Numbered from the stretch's first letter, positions 7,314-16,717 are shown. The stretch: DNA of 64,000 nucleotides from Selenomonas sp. AE3005 (GCF_000686945.1 NZ_JMME01000001.1:186001-250000), one strand, 5' to 3'. The notes: generated by a model from the sequence alone, not told the origin. Program-made: numbers and translations.

Positions 7314-7937
7314 ATGTTAGACACAGCAAAAATTGTAGAAATTATTCGGGCTATGGCGGCACGGATAGAGTCGGAGAAGGATTTTTTAACGCAGCTTGAC
7401 AATGAAATCGGTGATGGCGACCACGGCACAAACATGGCACGCGGCTTTAAAGCTGTGGCGGAAAAACTGCCGGAGCTCTCTGGTGGTGATGCCGGAGCTA
7501 TCTTAAAAGGTGTTGGCATGCAGCTGGTGTCCAATGTGGGCGGAGCCTCCGGGCCGCTTTATGGCACGGCTTTTATGAAGGCTGGTAATGTCTTAAACGG
7601 CAAGGACAAAATTGGGGCGCAGGATTTTGCACAGGCCCTGGCGGCGGCGATTGGCGGCATAGAAATGCGTGGCAAGTCCACAGAGGGCGAAAAGACCATG
7701 CTGGATGCCCTGTGTCCTGCTTATAAAGCCCTGCAGGAAAAGCTGGCTGCTGGTGCTGATTTAAAGGCTGCTATGGGAGCGGCGGTTGAGGCGGCGCAAA
7801 AAGGTGTAGAATATACAAAGACTATTGTTGCTGCCAAAGGCCGGGCCAGTTATTTGGGGGAACGCAGCCTCGGACATCAGGACCCTGGGGCGACATCTTC
7901 ACTATATATGCTGCAGGAAATATTCAAGTGTTTGTAG
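7314..7937 (+). CDS. dhaL: Dihydroxyacetone kinase, ADP-binding DhaL subunit
   Basis: 207 residues. DhaL carries a tightly bound ADP that is rephosphorylated by DhaM and passes phosphate to dihydroxyacetone on DhaK. The nucleotide and Mg-binding segment DNEIGDGDHGTNM lies at residues 30-42, and the C-terminal SYLGERSLGHQDPGA motif with the conserved DPGA is intact. AAGGAGATG lies ahead of the ATG. Length and order (K-L-M) match the PTS-type kinase rather than the single-chain ATP-dependent enzyme. Confidence 0.94.
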   Translation: MLDTAKIVEIIRAMAARIESEKDFLTQLDNEIGDGDHGTNMARGFKAVAEKLPELSGGDAGAILKGVGMQLVSNVGGASGPLYGTAFMKAGNVLNGKDKIGAQDFAQALAAAIGGIEMRGKSTEGEKTMLDALCPAYKALQEKLAAGADLKAAMGAAVEAAQKGVEYTKTIVAAKGRASYLGERSLGHQDPGATSSLYMLQEIFKCL

Positions 7938-7986
7938 GAAAATTATTAAGGCTTTAAGTTCCTAAGGTTCTCGTGGGGTGAGAAAA

Positions 7987-8373
7987 TTGGTAGGTATAGT
8001 AATCGTTTCGCATAGCGAAAAGTTAGCTGCAGGTGTAGTGGAAATAGCCAAAATGATGGCGCCGGACGCGCCGATTGCCGCTGCCGGCGGTATGGAGGAT
8101 GGCACACTGGGGACAAGCTACGGCAAGATAAGTGCTGCCGTTGATGAAGTTTATTCCGCTGACGGGGTGGCGGTGCTTATGGATATGGGCAGTGCCGTTA
8201 TGACCACGGAAATTGTCATCGAAGATATGGGTGACCGTAAGGTGACCATGCTTGATTGTCCGCTGGTGGAAGGCGCGGTGCTGGCAGCTGTAGAGTCGAC
8301 CGGGGGCATAACCCTGGAAGGACTGGCGGAAAAAATCAAAGAGGCTTATAATGTGAGGAAATTTCCAGAATAA
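7987..8373 (+). CDS. dhaM: Dihydroxyacetone kinase phosphotransfer protein DhaM (EIIA domain only)
   Basis: About 128 residues forming a mannose-type EIIA domain. The phosphorylated His is in VSHSEKLAAG near the start, and MDMGSAVMT is the usual later motif. It takes phosphate from HPr and rephosphorylates ADP on DhaL. It lacks the HPr and EI-like domains fused in E. coli DhaM, as is usual in Firmicutes. A TTG start at 7987 is preferred because GGGGTGAG sits just before it; a GTG at 7978 is the alternative and adds three residues. A nitroreductase gene follows after 13 bases. Confidence 0.88.
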   Translation: MVGIVIVSHSEKLAAGVVEIAKMMAPDAPIAAAGGMEDGTLGTSYGKISAAVDEVYSADGVAVLMDMGSAVMTTEIVIEDMGDRKVTMLDCPLVEGAVLAAVESTGGITLEGLAEKIKEAYNVRKFPE

Positions 8374-8386
8374 AGGTGGGGGACAA

Positions 8387-8986
8387 ATGGAAAAAGATGC
8401 GCTGAATATCATTGCTACGCGGCATAGCACCCGTAAATTCAAACCGGATATGGTGGCGGAAAGCCTGCTCGACCAAGTTATTGAGGCTGGCCGCAGGGCA
8501 CCCAGTGGCAAGAGTAAAAATCAGAACCATTTTTTGGTGATACGTGACCAGGCTATACTGGCTAAACTGGTGGAACTTGTGCAGAGTGAATTCGCCAAAA
8601 TGGAAATCACCCCGGAAAATGAGGCTAATATTGGCGGCGCTATAAAACTCTCGAAGAAGGGAAATTATGTCTTTAAGTATAATGCGCCGGTGCTGATTGT
8701 AGTGGCCAATCAGGAAAACTATGGCAACAACATGGCAGATGTATCCTGTGCGCTGGAAAATATGCTGCTGGCTGCTAATGCTTTGGACCTCGGCGCCTGC
8801 TGGATAAATCAGCTGCGCTGGCTTAATGACAATCCTGTGCTGCAGGCTTATTTGCAGGAGCTGGGCTTAAAAGAGGGCGAACGGGTATATGGCTCTGTAA
8901 GCCTGGGGTATCCTGATACACCCGATGGTCTGCCGAATAGAAATATAACGTCCATTAAAGGCAATGAAGTGACTTATATAGGCTAA
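8387..8986 (+). CDS. Nitroreductase family protein
   Basis: 199-residue flavin oxidoreductase of the nitroreductase fold. The N-terminal RHSTRKFKPD with the FMN phosphate-binding arginines and the RRAPSGKSKNQN segment near residue 40 are both typical. The central GACWINQLRW and the C-terminal GYPD are also consistent. The natural substrate cannot be told; such proteins reduce quinones, nitroaromatics or enones with NAD(P)H. AAAGGTGGGGG precedes the ATG. It is 13 bases behind dhaM and is probably the last gene of that operon; a terminator follows at 9000. Confidence 0.85.
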   Translation: MEKDALNIIATRHSTRKFKPDMVAESLLDQVIEAGRRAPSGKSKNQNHFLVIRDQAILAKLVELVQSEFAKMEITPENEANIGGAIKLSKKGNYVFKYNAPVLIVVANQENYGNNMADVSCALENMLLAANALDLGACWINQLRWLNDNPVLQAYLQELGLKEGERVYGSVSLGYPDTPDGLPNRNITSIKGNEVTYIG

Positions 8987-8999
8987 AATGGCGCAATCC

Positions 9000-9027
9000 G
9001 AGCGTGGGCAGGCCTCACGCTCATTTT
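9000..9027 (+). terminator. Terminator after the nitroreductase gene
   Basis: GAGCGTG (9000-9006) pairs with CACGCTC (9016-9022), followed by ATTTTC. The T run is short. Confidence 0.6.
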
Positions 9028-9042
9028 CATGTACGCATGGGG

Positions 9043-9071
9043 TGGCAGAAGAATGCGGAAATATGTATAAT
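9043..9071 (+). promoter_or_regulatory. Putative promoter for galU
   Basis: TATAAT (9066-9071) is preceded at 17 bases by TGGCAG, a poor -35. It is 42 bases ahead of galU. Confidence 0.4.
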
Positions 9072-9112
9072 AGGTAAGGACGATAAATACAAGCAGTAAG
9101 GGGATTATCATA

Positions 9113-9988
9113 ATGCAGAAGATAAGAAAAGCAGTTATTCCGGCTGCCGGTTACGGCACGCGTTTTTTACCGGCGACGAAGGCGACGCCTAAGGAAATGC
9201 TGCCGATTGTGGATAAACCGACGATTCAGTATATCGTTGAGGAGGCTAAGGCCAGCGGTATTGAAGATATTCTTATCATCAGCGGTCATGGCAAGCGGGC
9301 CATTGAGGACCATTTTGACAGTGCCCCGGCGCTGGAAATGGAACTGCAGGCCAAGGGCAAGACTGATTTATTAAAAATCGTACAGGAAACTGCAGATATT
9401 AACATCCATTATATCCGCCAGCGTTATATGCGCGGCCTGGGTGATGCTATTCTCTGTGCCCGGGCGTTTATGGGGGATGAGCCGTTTGCGGTGCTGCTGG
9501 GTGATGATGTGGTTTATAATCCGGATAAACCGGCCCTTGCTCAGCTTATTGATATATATGAGGCCACGGGCGGTTCTGTCCTGGGGTGTCAAAATGTTCC
9601 TGAGGAGAAGGTTTCTGCCTATGGTATTGTAGCCGGCAAGGAAACAGATAACAGCCGTCTGATGCGCGTTTCTGATATGGTGGAAAAACCTGCCAGGGAA
9701 GAGGCGCCCAGCCGTATGGCAGTATTGGGGCGCTACATTATCAAGCCCCAGATATTTGACATACTGACGCAGACCAAGCCGGGCAAGGGCGGCGAAATTC
9801 AGCTTACCGACGCTCTTAAAGAATTGGCCCGTCAGGATGCTGTGTATGCTTATGACTTTATCGGTCAGCGTTATGATGTCGGCGACAAACTGGGCTTTTT
9901 GAAGGCGACGGTGGAATTCGCTCTGCGCCGAGAAGATTTGGGCGCTGACTTTAAGGCGTATTTAAAGGAGATTGTGACGAGAATCTGA
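9113..9988 (+). CDS. galU: UTP--glucose-1-phosphate uridylyltransferase
   Basis: 291 residues. It makes UDP-glucose for envelope polysaccharides and galactose metabolism. The nucleotidyltransferase signature AAGYGTRFLPATKATPKEML is at residues 11-30, and the conserved EKP and FLKATVEFA regions follow. Length and motifs match bacterial GalU rather than RmlA or GlgC. The ATG has a GGGG ribosome site. The next gene starts 10 bases after the stop, so galU heads an operon with the two DUF445 genes. Confidence 0.94.
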   Translation: MQKIRKAVIPAAGYGTRFLPATKATPKEMLPIVDKPTIQYIVEEAKASGIEDILIISGHGKRAIEDHFDSAPALEMELQAKGKTDLLKIVQETADINIHYIRQRYMRGLGDAILCARAFMGDEPFAVLLGDDVVYNPDKPALAQLIDIYEATGGSVLGCQNVPEEKVSAYGIVAGKETDNSRLMRVSDMVEKPAREEAPSRMAVLGRYIIKPQIFDILTQTKPGKGGEIQLTDALKELARQDAVYAYDFIGQRYDVGDKLGFLKATVEFALRREDLGADFKAYLKEIVTRI

Positions 9989-9998
9989 GGTGTAATTC

Positions 9999-11234
9999 TT
10001 GCAGAAGAAAAATAAAGCCAATTTGGCCTTAGGGATAAGTGCAGCAGGATTTCTCGGGACCATGGGCATAAATGCCGGCTTTTGGGGCGGCATGGTTCAT
10101 CATGGTTTTTTGGCGGCGACGATTGGCGGTCTGGCAGATTGGTTTGCCGTGACCGCCATTTTTCATCGTCCTCTGGGGATTTCCTATCGTACCGATATCC
10201 TGCGGCGTAACCGTGCGCGTATTATGGACGCTCTGGTGACCTTTGCCAGTGAAGACCTGCTGAGTACGGAAAACATCATGGGCGTAATTGAACGGCAGAA
10301 TGCCGCGCAGCTCCTGGCCGATTATTTTCTTCACCGCGGTGGTCGTAAGCGTGTGCATGAGGTGGTTCAGGCTGTAATGCTGAAATCTGTCAACGATATG
10401 GACACCAAACGCATTGCTGGCGAACTTGCGCCGGCTATCAAGGAAGGGCTCCAGTCGCTGGCTGTAGAGGATATTTTGCCGGAAATATTGCGGCTGCTGG
10501 CGCAGAAACGTCATACGGACAGGCTGCTCGCCAGTCTGGTGTCCATTGGCAGGCAGGTTATTGAGTCGCCGGCGTTAAAGGCTGCCCTTTTGGAACATAT
10601 CCGTATCCTGCGGGAAAGTTACGAAAAGGATTCGGCCGGACGTGCCTTTGTGCTCGCCTCCATGGGAATTACGGATGAAAAGATTTTGTCCCTGCTGACG
10701 GAACGCATTGAGGCGCGGCTGGATAGTCTGCAGGCTGCCGGTGTTAATGCGGGCAGTGAATTACAGGCCGGACTGACAGCGATGTTATTAAATCTCAGCC
10801 AGGACGAGCGCCTGCGTGATTTACTGAAGGACCGCAAAGAGCAGCTGCTGGATAATATCGACCTGGCCGGTGGCTTGTCGCGCTGGCTGGAACATAACAT
10901 ACAGGGGGATAACCCTTTTTGGCTGCCACAGCTGGAGGCATATACGGACAGCCGAATTGATGAATTTATCAGTTCGGCGTCGCAACAGGAACAATTTGAC
11001 CAGGCTATAAAGAAAATCCTGCGCGGTGAACTGAATAAGCATCATGTTCTGATTAAGGGAATTATCAAGGAACGGCTGAATGAGTTTTCCGATGATGAAC
11101 TCGTGGCCTTTGTGGAAGGCAAGGTTCAGGACGATTTGCAGATGATTCGCATAAACGGCTCACTGGTGGGCGCCTTGGTGGGCATGGGCTTATACCTGCT
11201 GATGGCCTTGGCTGAAAGGATGTGGGGCTTATGA
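9999..11234 (+). CDS. DUF445 family membrane protein (first of a tandem pair)
   Basis: 411 residues with one hydrophobic segment near each end (about 12-40 and 388-405) and a long, charged, mostly helical middle. GGLADWFAVTAIFHRPLG near residue 45 and the C-terminal QMIRINGSLVGALVG are the DUF445 (YjiN-like) hallmarks. The function of this family is not established. The TTG start follows GAGGTG by six to seven bases. The next gene is a paralogue whose ATG overlaps this stop. Membrane anchoring at both ends with a long helical span suggests an elongated envelope protein; that is inference. Confidence 0.85.
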   Translation: MQKKNKANLALGISAAGFLGTMGINAGFWGGMVHHGFLAATIGGLADWFAVTAIFHRPLGISYRTDILRRNRARIMDALVTFASEDLLSTENIMGVIERQNAAQLLADYFLHRGGRKRVHEVVQAVMLKSVNDMDTKRIAGELAPAIKEGLQSLAVEDILPEILRLLAQKRHTDRLLASLVSIGRQVIESPALKAALLEHIRILRESYEKDSAGRAFVLASMGITDEKILSLLTERIEARLDSLQAAGVNAGSELQAGLTAMLLNLSQDERLRDLLKDRKEQLLDNIDLAGGLSRWLEHNIQGDNPFWLPQLEAYTDSRIDEFISSASQQEQFDQAIKKILRGELNKHHVLIKGIIKERLNEFSDDELVAFVEGKVQDDLQMIRINGSLVGALVGMGLYLLMALAERMWGL

Positions 11235-12535
11235 GCAATGGTTTTAACAAAGCAGATAAAACACTGCTGATAGTTTTTATTTTGTTTCTGGGCACCATGT
11301 TCCTGCATTTATGCTATCCCCATAGTTTGGCTGTTGATGGCCTGCTCTTTGCCAGTGAGGCGGCGCTGGTGGGCGGCATTGCGGACTGGTTCGCCGTTAC
11401 GGCCCTGTTTAGAAAGCCGCTGGGCTTTCCCTATCATACAGCGATTCTGCCGCGGCGCCGTGACGCTTTTATCAAGGCGTCAACCTTTTTGGTGCAGCAG
11501 GAGTTCTTTTCCCGGCGCAAGATTTTTAATCACCTGGAGCGCCTGCATATCATGCCGATGGTCATGAACTGGCTGAAAAAGCCGGCTACCAGTGCGCAGC
11601 TCACCTCTAAACTGGTGGATTATGTCAGGGATTTTCTTCTGCATCAGAATACGGAGCAGCAAGCCCGTGTGCTGGCAGAAAAAGTGCGCGAGTCGCTGGC
11701 ACGGGTAGAGCCGGAGGACTTTTTTGCCATGTGGGGCGGCTGGCTCAGAAAAACCGGCAAGGATAAGGATTTTGTCATGCGTGTTGCCGGTTACTGGCAG
11801 CAGCAGGCTCAGGGGGATGAGGCGCGCAAGCAGATTCAGCAGATGCTGGAGGCTTACGAAGAAGAAAAAATCGGCGAAAATCCCCTGGCCAGATTGATGG
11901 CCGGTTTTGCCCAGGCCATTGACCTCATAAATTATGAGGAGGCGGCGGCGCTTATTCAGCAGCAGCTGCTGGTCATGCTGCAGGAACTCGGAACCCGTGA
12001 TTCGCAGCTGCAGCAGGATATTCTGCACCTGTTTTATGAAAAGGCTGAAGTGCTGAATCAGGACGCACAATTTCATCAGCTGACGCATGAACTGAAGGAC
12101 AGCCTGCTGCGTGATTTGCCTGTGGAATCAGCCATCAGGCAGATGCTGGCCCATTTGCAGCAGCATTTTCTCGAGGACCAGGCCCGGGAGGTTGACCCAC
12201 TGGCCGAACACATGCCGGCTTTGCGCAGCCGCCTGGAAGAGCTGATTGGCGAGGAATATGAACGCACCTTGCGGCTGTTGGAACGTGATGAAAACCTGCG
12301 TGCTATTTTAGGCAGTTTTCTTTATGATGTGATTGCCCGGACGGCCCTGCATGCGCAGGCGCTTATCGGCGTAATCGTCAGGGACGTTCTGCTCAGGCTT
12401 ACTGATGAGCAGCTCAATCATCTCGTTTATGATAAGGTTGAACCTGACCTCTTGTGGATTCGCATGAATGGCTCCATTGTGGGGGCAGGCATAGGTCTGA
12501 TTATGTTTGTGCTGCTGCATATTGCCGGCGTATAA
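11231..12535 (+). CDS. DUF445 family membrane protein (second of a tandem pair)
   Basis: 434 residues, a paralogue of the preceding product. It has an N-terminal hydrophobic segment, then GGIADWFAVTALFRKPLG, a long helical middle, and a C-terminal WIRMNGSIVGAGIGL segment that enters the last hydrophobic stretch. The ATG at 11231 overlaps the upstream stop (ATGA), so translation is coupled; the frame is also open from a GTG at 11222. The middle region is rich in Gln, Glu and Leu and likely forms coiled coils. Function unknown; coupling suggests the two paralogues act together. Confidence 0.85.
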   Translation: MSNGFNKADKTLLIVFILFLGTMFLHLCYPHSLAVDGLLFASEAALVGGIADWFAVTALFRKPLGFPYHTAILPRRRDAFIKASTFLVQQEFFSRRKIFNHLERLHIMPMVMNWLKKPATSAQLTSKLVDYVRDFLLHQNTEQQARVLAEKVRESLARVEPEDFFAMWGGWLRKTGKDKDFVMRVAGYWQQQAQGDEARKQIQQMLEAYEEEKIGENPLARLMAGFAQAIDLINYEEAAALIQQQLLVMLQELGTRDSQLQQDILHLFYEKAEVLNQDAQFHQLTHELKDSLLRDLPVESAIRQMLAHLQQHFLEDQAREVDPLAEHMPALRSRLEELIGEEYERTLRLLERDENLRAILGSFLYDVIARTALHAQALIGVIVRDVLLRLTDEQLNHLVYDKVEPDLLWIRMNGSIVGAGIGLIMFVLLHIAGV

Positions 12536-12669
12536 AGAATGCCGTAATTATCTGCTGGGGCAGTGGCGGAAACGTGGATTTTTACCCGTAAATATGCTAA
12601 GATATTTAACGTGATACTCAAAAAACGGAAACAGCGGCACAGCCGCTTATCTAGGAGGATATTATTATT

Positions 12670-14019
12670 ATGGCAAGATTATTTGGTACTGATGGTGTTC
12701 GCGGTGAGGCAAATGTAAGCCTGACACCGGAGTTGGCTTATCGTCTGGGCCGTGCGGCTACGATTTATTTTGGCCGTGATACGGAAGAACAGCCGTTGAT
12801 TCTCATTGGCCGTGATACGCGTCTGTCCGGTGAAATGTTTGAGGCTGCTTTGACGGCTGGTATCTGTTCTGCGGGCGGCCGGGCAATGCTGGCTGGTGTC
12901 ATTCCTACGCCGGCTATCGCTTATCTGGCACGTCGTCATAAGGCTAAAGCTGGTATCGTTATTTCGGCATCCCATAATCCGTTCCATGATAACGGTATTA
13001 AGTTCTTCGGTGGTGACGGCTACAAACTGCCGGACGCTGTCGAAGATGAGCTGGAGGCTATTGTACACAAGCTCGAAGAAAACGATGATATGGCCCGTCC
13101 GACTGGTGAGCACATCGGCCATATCGAGTATCGTACGGACTTGCTCAATCAGTACATTGAATTTGTTATCAGCACCTGTCAGGAACGTTTTGACGGCATG
13201 AAGGTTGTTCTGGACTGCTCCAATGGTGCAGCTTACCAGGTTATGCCGAAGGTGCTGCGTGAACTGGGGGCCAAGGTTAAGGTTATTCATGCTCTGCCCA
13301 ATGGTGTTAATATCAACGATAAATGTGGTTCTACCCACATGGAATCCCTGCAGAAGGCTGTTGTCGAAAACAATGCTGACTTTGGTATTGCGCATGATGG
13401 TGACGCTGACCGCTGCCTGTGCGTTGACGAGAAGGGGCAGATTATCGATGGCGACCACATTCTCGTAATGTGCGCCCAGGATATGATGAAGAAGGGCACG
13501 CTGCCGCATAATACGGTTGTGTCCACTGTTATGGCTAACATCGGTTTCCACAAAGCCATCAAAGAGGCTGGCGGCCGCGTAGAAGTTACCCAGGTGGGTG
13601 ACCGCTACGTGCTGGAAAATATGTTAAAGAGCGGCTATAAGATTGGCGGCGAGCAGTCCGGTCACATCATCTTCACGGACTACAGCACGACGGGTGATGG
13701 TCCTATCACGGCTTTGCAGGTACTGGCCTCGCTGAAACGCAGCGGCCGCAAGGCATCGGAACTGACGGCGCTGATGACTACTTATCCGCAGCTGCTGGTC
13801 AACGTCCGTGTAGCGACCAAGGAAGGCTGGGAAGATAACAAGGCCATTGCCGAGGCTATTGCCAAGGGTGAGGCTGAACTGGGCAATGACGGCCGTATTC
13901 TGGTGCGTCCGTCCGGTACGGAACCGCTGATTCGCGTTATGGCTGAAGGCCCGGACCAGGCACAGCTTGAAACCATCTGCAACGCCATCGCTGATGTAGT
14001 CAAAAAAGAGCAGGGCTGA
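12670..14019 (+). CDS. glmM: Phosphoglucosamine mutase
   Basis: 449 residues. It converts glucosamine-6-phosphate to glucosamine-1-phosphate for UDP-GlcNAc, the precursor of peptidoglycan and lipid A. The N-terminus is LFGTDGVRGEAN, the phosphorylated serine is in ISASHNPFHDNG (Ser101), the Mg site is DGDADR, and the C-terminal phosphate loop is RPSGTEPLIRVM. TAGGAGG lies ahead of the ATG. cbiK starts three bases after the stop. Confidence 0.96.
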   Translation: MARLFGTDGVRGEANVSLTPELAYRLGRAATIYFGRDTEEQPLILIGRDTRLSGEMFEAALTAGICSAGGRAMLAGVIPTPAIAYLARRHKAKAGIVISASHNPFHDNGIKFFGGDGYKLPDAVEDELEAIVHKLEENDDMARPTGEHIGHIEYRTDLLNQYIEFVISTCQERFDGMKVVLDCSNGAAYQVMPKVLRELGAKVKVIHALPNGVNINDKCGSTHMESLQKAVVENNADFGIAHDGDADRCLCVDEKGQIIDGDHILVMCAQDMMKKGTLPHNTVVSTVMANIGFHKAIKEAGGRVEVTQVGDRYVLENMLKSGYKIGGEQSGHIIFTDYSTTGDGPITALQVLASLKRSGRKASELTALMTTYPQLLVNVRVATKEGWEDNKAIAEAIAKGEAELGNDGRILVRPSGTEPLIRVMAEGPDQAQLETICNAIADVVKKEQG

Positions 14020-14022
14020 TAT

Positions 14023-14799
14023 ATGAAACAGGCAATATTGTTTGCAAGTTTCGGTGTTGTAAATGCTGCTGCCCGGACTGCCTGTATCGATGCGGCAGCC
14101 GCGCAGATTGCTAAGGCTTTTCCTGCTTATGAGGTACGTCAGGCTTATACCTCGGTATTTATAAAAAAGAAACTGGCTGAGCAGGGGATTCAGGTGGATT
14201 CCCTGCCTGAGGCTTTGTCTAAACTGCAGGCAGACGGATTTTCCCGTGTTATCATTCAGCCGGGATATCTGACGGCTGGAGAAGAATACGAGAAAAAAGT
14301 ATTAGCCGTGATGGAGGCACAGCGGCAAAATTTTGCTGAGCTGATTATCTCCCGGCCGCTAATGCAGCAAAGTAAAGATTGTCAGGATATGCTTATGGTG
14401 CTGCAGCAGATTTTTTCCCTGGAAAATGGTGAAGAACTGGTGCTGGTGGGCCATGGCTCACCGCATCAGCACAATCCAGCTTATGAAAATCTGCAGGCGG
14501 CGGCTGATGAAAATAACCTGCCGATTCATATCGGAGTTATTGAGCCGACGGATACACCGGATTATGCGGCCGTGCTGGCGAGGTTACAAAAGTGCAATAG
14601 CAAAAAACTGTTGCTGGCGCCGTTATTGCTTTCCGGGGGAGCGCATGTCAATGAAGATATCGCCGGCCCGGAGCCGGAGTCCTGGCTGAGCCGTTTACAG
14701 GCGGAGGGATTTGTTGTCCGCACCAGTCTTAAAGGTCTGGGAGAATATCCTGCATTCCAAAAACTTTACGTACAGCGTATACAGGAACTGGTGTTATAA
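14023..14799 (+). CDS. cbiK: Sirohydrochlorin cobaltochelatase, cytosolic (CbiK family)
   Basis: 258 residues without a signal peptide. CbiK inserts Co2+ into sirohydrochlorin in the anaerobic cobalamin pathway. The two expected metal-site regions are present: VGHGSPHQ near residue 145 and SGGAHVNED near residue 207. It is three bases behind glmM and probably uses the same mRNA. A second CbiK with a signal peptide and a B12 riboswitch is at 62712. This one sits directly upstream of the B12-dependent propionate genes. A role in sirohaem (Fe) or haem-type chelation cannot be excluded from sequence. Confidence 0.87.
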   Translation: MKQAILFASFGVVNAAARTACIDAAAAQIAKAFPAYEVRQAYTSVFIKKKLAEQGIQVDSLPEALSKLQADGFSRVIIQPGYLTAGEEYEKKVLAVMEAQRQNFAELIISRPLMQQSKDCQDMLMVLQQIFSLENGEELVLVGHGSPHQHNPAYENLQAAADENNLPIHIGVIEPTDTPDYAAVLARLQKCNSKKLLLAPLLLSGGAHVNEDIAGPEPESWLSRLQAEGFVVRTSLKGLGEYPAFQKLYVQRIQELVL

Positions 14800-14934
14800 A
14801 ATTTAGTAAATAACCTATATTTATAAATTATATTCGCATAAAGTATTTTTATTTTTATAAATATGGGGTATAATAACCTAGTATGAGTGTCTATAATAGG
14901 CAAGGGATGCCTAAAAGATGAATGAGGTGAGTAC

Positions 14935-15285
14935 ATGTCACATCCAGTAACAACTAACCCGTTGATTATTATGTTAATCAACATGACCGTTGTGTTCTTG
15001 GTGCTTATGGCTCTAGGCGTGGTCATCAATTTGATTCATTACATTGACCCGACGAAACCCAAAACTGCACCCAAGGAAGAAGCTCCGGCGGCACCTGCCC
15101 CAGTGGCTGAACCTGAATCGGCAGCGGCTGCACCTGTGGAAGAGGGGATTTCTCCCGAGGTCGTCGCCGTTATAGCCGCCGCTGTGGCCAGCATGGGCTG
15201 TGCCGGAACGGTTAAGGCTATTCGTCCGGTAGAACGTAACAACTGGAAAAATTCCGGCCGCAATGCAATTCAGGGCCGGGGTTAA
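14935..15285 (+). CDS. mmdD: Na+-pumping methylmalonyl-CoA decarboxylase, delta subunit (OadG/MmdD-like)
   Basis: 116 residues: one N-terminal transmembrane helix (about 10-35), an Ala/Pro/Glu-rich linker (about 42-70), then a soluble tail beginning SPEVVAVIAAAV. This is the layout of MmdD/OadG, which anchors the biotin and carboxyltransferase parts to the membrane pump. The tail is clearly related to the separate small subunit at 23515, the same relation as between the delta and epsilon chains of the Veillonella enzyme. GAGGTGAG precedes the ATG. mmdB follows 21 bases downstream. An upstream TATAAT (14869-14874) has no good -35. Confidence 0.85.
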   Translation: MSHPVTTNPLIIMLINMTVVFLVLMALGVVINLIHYIDPTKPKTAPKEEAPAAPAPVAEPESAAAAPVEEGISPEVVAVIAAAVASMGCAGTVKAIRPVERNNWKNSGRNAIQGRG

Positions 15286-15306
15286 AGCAGGGAAGGAGGA
15301 ATTATT

Positions 15307-16437
15307 ATGGAATTATTACAAGCATTTGGCGTTTCCCTGCAGGCCGTTTGGGCGGACAGTGGTTTTTCCGCTTTTACCATGGGCAATGGCATTATGATTC
15401 TTGTCGGCCTTGTCCTGCTGTACATGGCCATCGTTAAGGAATTTGAACCGCTGCTCTTAGGTCCTATCGCCTTCGGCTGCGTACTGGCAAATTTCCCGCG
15501 CACGGGATTCTTTACTGAACCTGGACTTATGCAGGCTATTCATTTTGGTATTGAAAATGAAATTTTTCCGCCGCTTATTTTCCTGGGCATTGGTGCAATG
15601 ACGGACTTTGGTCCGTTGCTGGCGCGTCCGGTCACCCTGCTTTTGGGTGCGGCTGCCCAGATTGGTGTGTTCGTAGCGCTGGTTGGTGCTATGATGTTAG
15701 GCTTTACGGTACAGGAAGCTGGTGCTATTGGCATCATCGGTGGTGCTGACGGCCCGACGGCTATCTATCTGTCCATTCAGATGGCACCGCATCTGCTTGG
15801 TGCTATTGCCGTAGCTGCTTACTCTTACATGTCTTTGGTGCCGCTGATTCAGCCGCCGGTTATGAAACTTCTGACCACGCAGAAAGAGCGTGAAGTGGCT
15901 ATGGAACAGCTCCGCCCGGTTACGAAATTCGAGCGCGTTTGTTTCCCCATTGTGGCAGCTATCATCATCAGTCTGCTGTTGCCGCCGATTGCCTCGCTGC
16001 TCGGCTGTCTGATGCTCGGTAATCTGTTCCGTGAATCCGGTGTTATGGATCGTCTTTCCGATACGGCACAGAATTCCCTGTGCAACATTGTTACGATTTT
16101 CTTGGCTACTGGTACTGGTATGACCATGAATGCTGACGACTTCCTGCAGCCGGCAACGCTGCTGATTATCGGCTTGGGCTTGGTGGCCTTTATTGCTGGT
16201 ACGGCTGGCGGCGTTATCTTCGGCAAAATCATGTGCCGTGTATCCGGCTGGAAAATCAATCCGCTTATTGGCTCTGCCGGTGTATCCGCTGTGCCGATGG
16301 CTGCCCGTGTCAGCCAGGTCGTGGGCATGAAGGCCAAACCGGGCAACTACCTGCTCATGCATGCTATGGGCCCGAATGTGGCAGGCGTTATTGGTACGGC
16401 CGTAGCTGCTGGTACCATGTTGGCTATGCTCAAATAA
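15307..16437 (+). CDS. mmdB: Na+-pumping decarboxylase, beta subunit (membrane carboxybiotin decarboxylase)
   Basis: 376-residue polytopic membrane protein of the OadB/MmdB/GcdB family. It decarboxylates carboxybiotin and couples this to Na+ export. About nine hydrophobic segments are visible. The conserved [10 protein letters not shown] loop (near residue 145) is where the family has its Na+-binding Asp, and [14 protein letters not shown] and [14 protein letters not shown] lie further on. GGAAGGAGG is the ribosome site. It ends in a strong terminator, so delta and beta form their own transcription unit, separate from alpha, epsilon and gamma at 21.9-24.1 kb. Confidence 0.93.
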   Translation: MELLQAFGVSLQAVWADSGFSAFTMGNGIMILVGLVLLYMAIVKEFEPLLLGPIAFGCVLANFPRTGFFTEPGLMQAIHFGIENEIFPPLIFLGIGAMTDFGPLLARPVTLLLGAAAQIGVFVALVGAMMLGFTVQEAGAIGIIGGADGPTAIYLSIQMAPHLLGAIAVAAYSYMSLVPLIQPPVMKLLTTQKEREVAMEQLRPVTKFERVCFPIVAAIIISLLLPPIASLLGCLMLGNLFRESGVMDRLSDTAQNSLCNIVTIFLATGTGMTMNADDFLQPATLLIIGLGLVAFIAGTAGGVIFGKIMCRVSGWKINPLIGSAGVSAVPMAARVSQVVGMKAKPGNYLLMHAMGPNVAGVIGTAVAAGTMLAMLK

Positions 16438-16474
16438 TTATGGATAAATAATAACAATTAAGTCAAAAACAGGC

Positions 16475-16512
16475 AAACCGCCGTCAAGTCTTACTTGACG
16501 GCGGTTTCTTTT
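16475..16512 (+). terminator. Terminator after mmdB
   Basis: AAACCGCCGTCAAGT (16475-16489), a CTT loop and ACTTGACGGCGGTTT make a perfect 15-bp stem, followed by CTTTT. Confidence 0.93.
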
Positions 16513-16534
16513 CGTGCTAACATAAAACTTGTGG

Positions 16535-16698
16535 TATAATTGCAACATAGTAGTATGATAATCTATGATTATAATTCATGGTTTTGATAACTTGTTGTTA
16601 TCATAGACAGGAATATATGTAATTATAGTTACTATTTATCTACTTGCAGTTAGACCGGGAGTAAAAATCTGTTGCCGGAATCGAAGATGAGTCGGCAC
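16535..16698 (+). promoter_or_regulatory. Promoter and leader region of the propionate operon
   Basis: TATAAT at 16535-16540 has no good -35, which would fit an activator-dependent promoter. Downstream TGATAAC (16585-16591) and GTTATCA (16597-16603) form a perfect 7-bp inverted repeat with a five-base spacer. TGCCG/CGGCA forms a weak hairpin at about 16674-16698, just before the ribosome site of the CoA-transferase. The regulator is not known. Confidence 0.4.
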
Positions 16699-16717
16699 TG
16701 ATGAGGGAGGATTTTCC

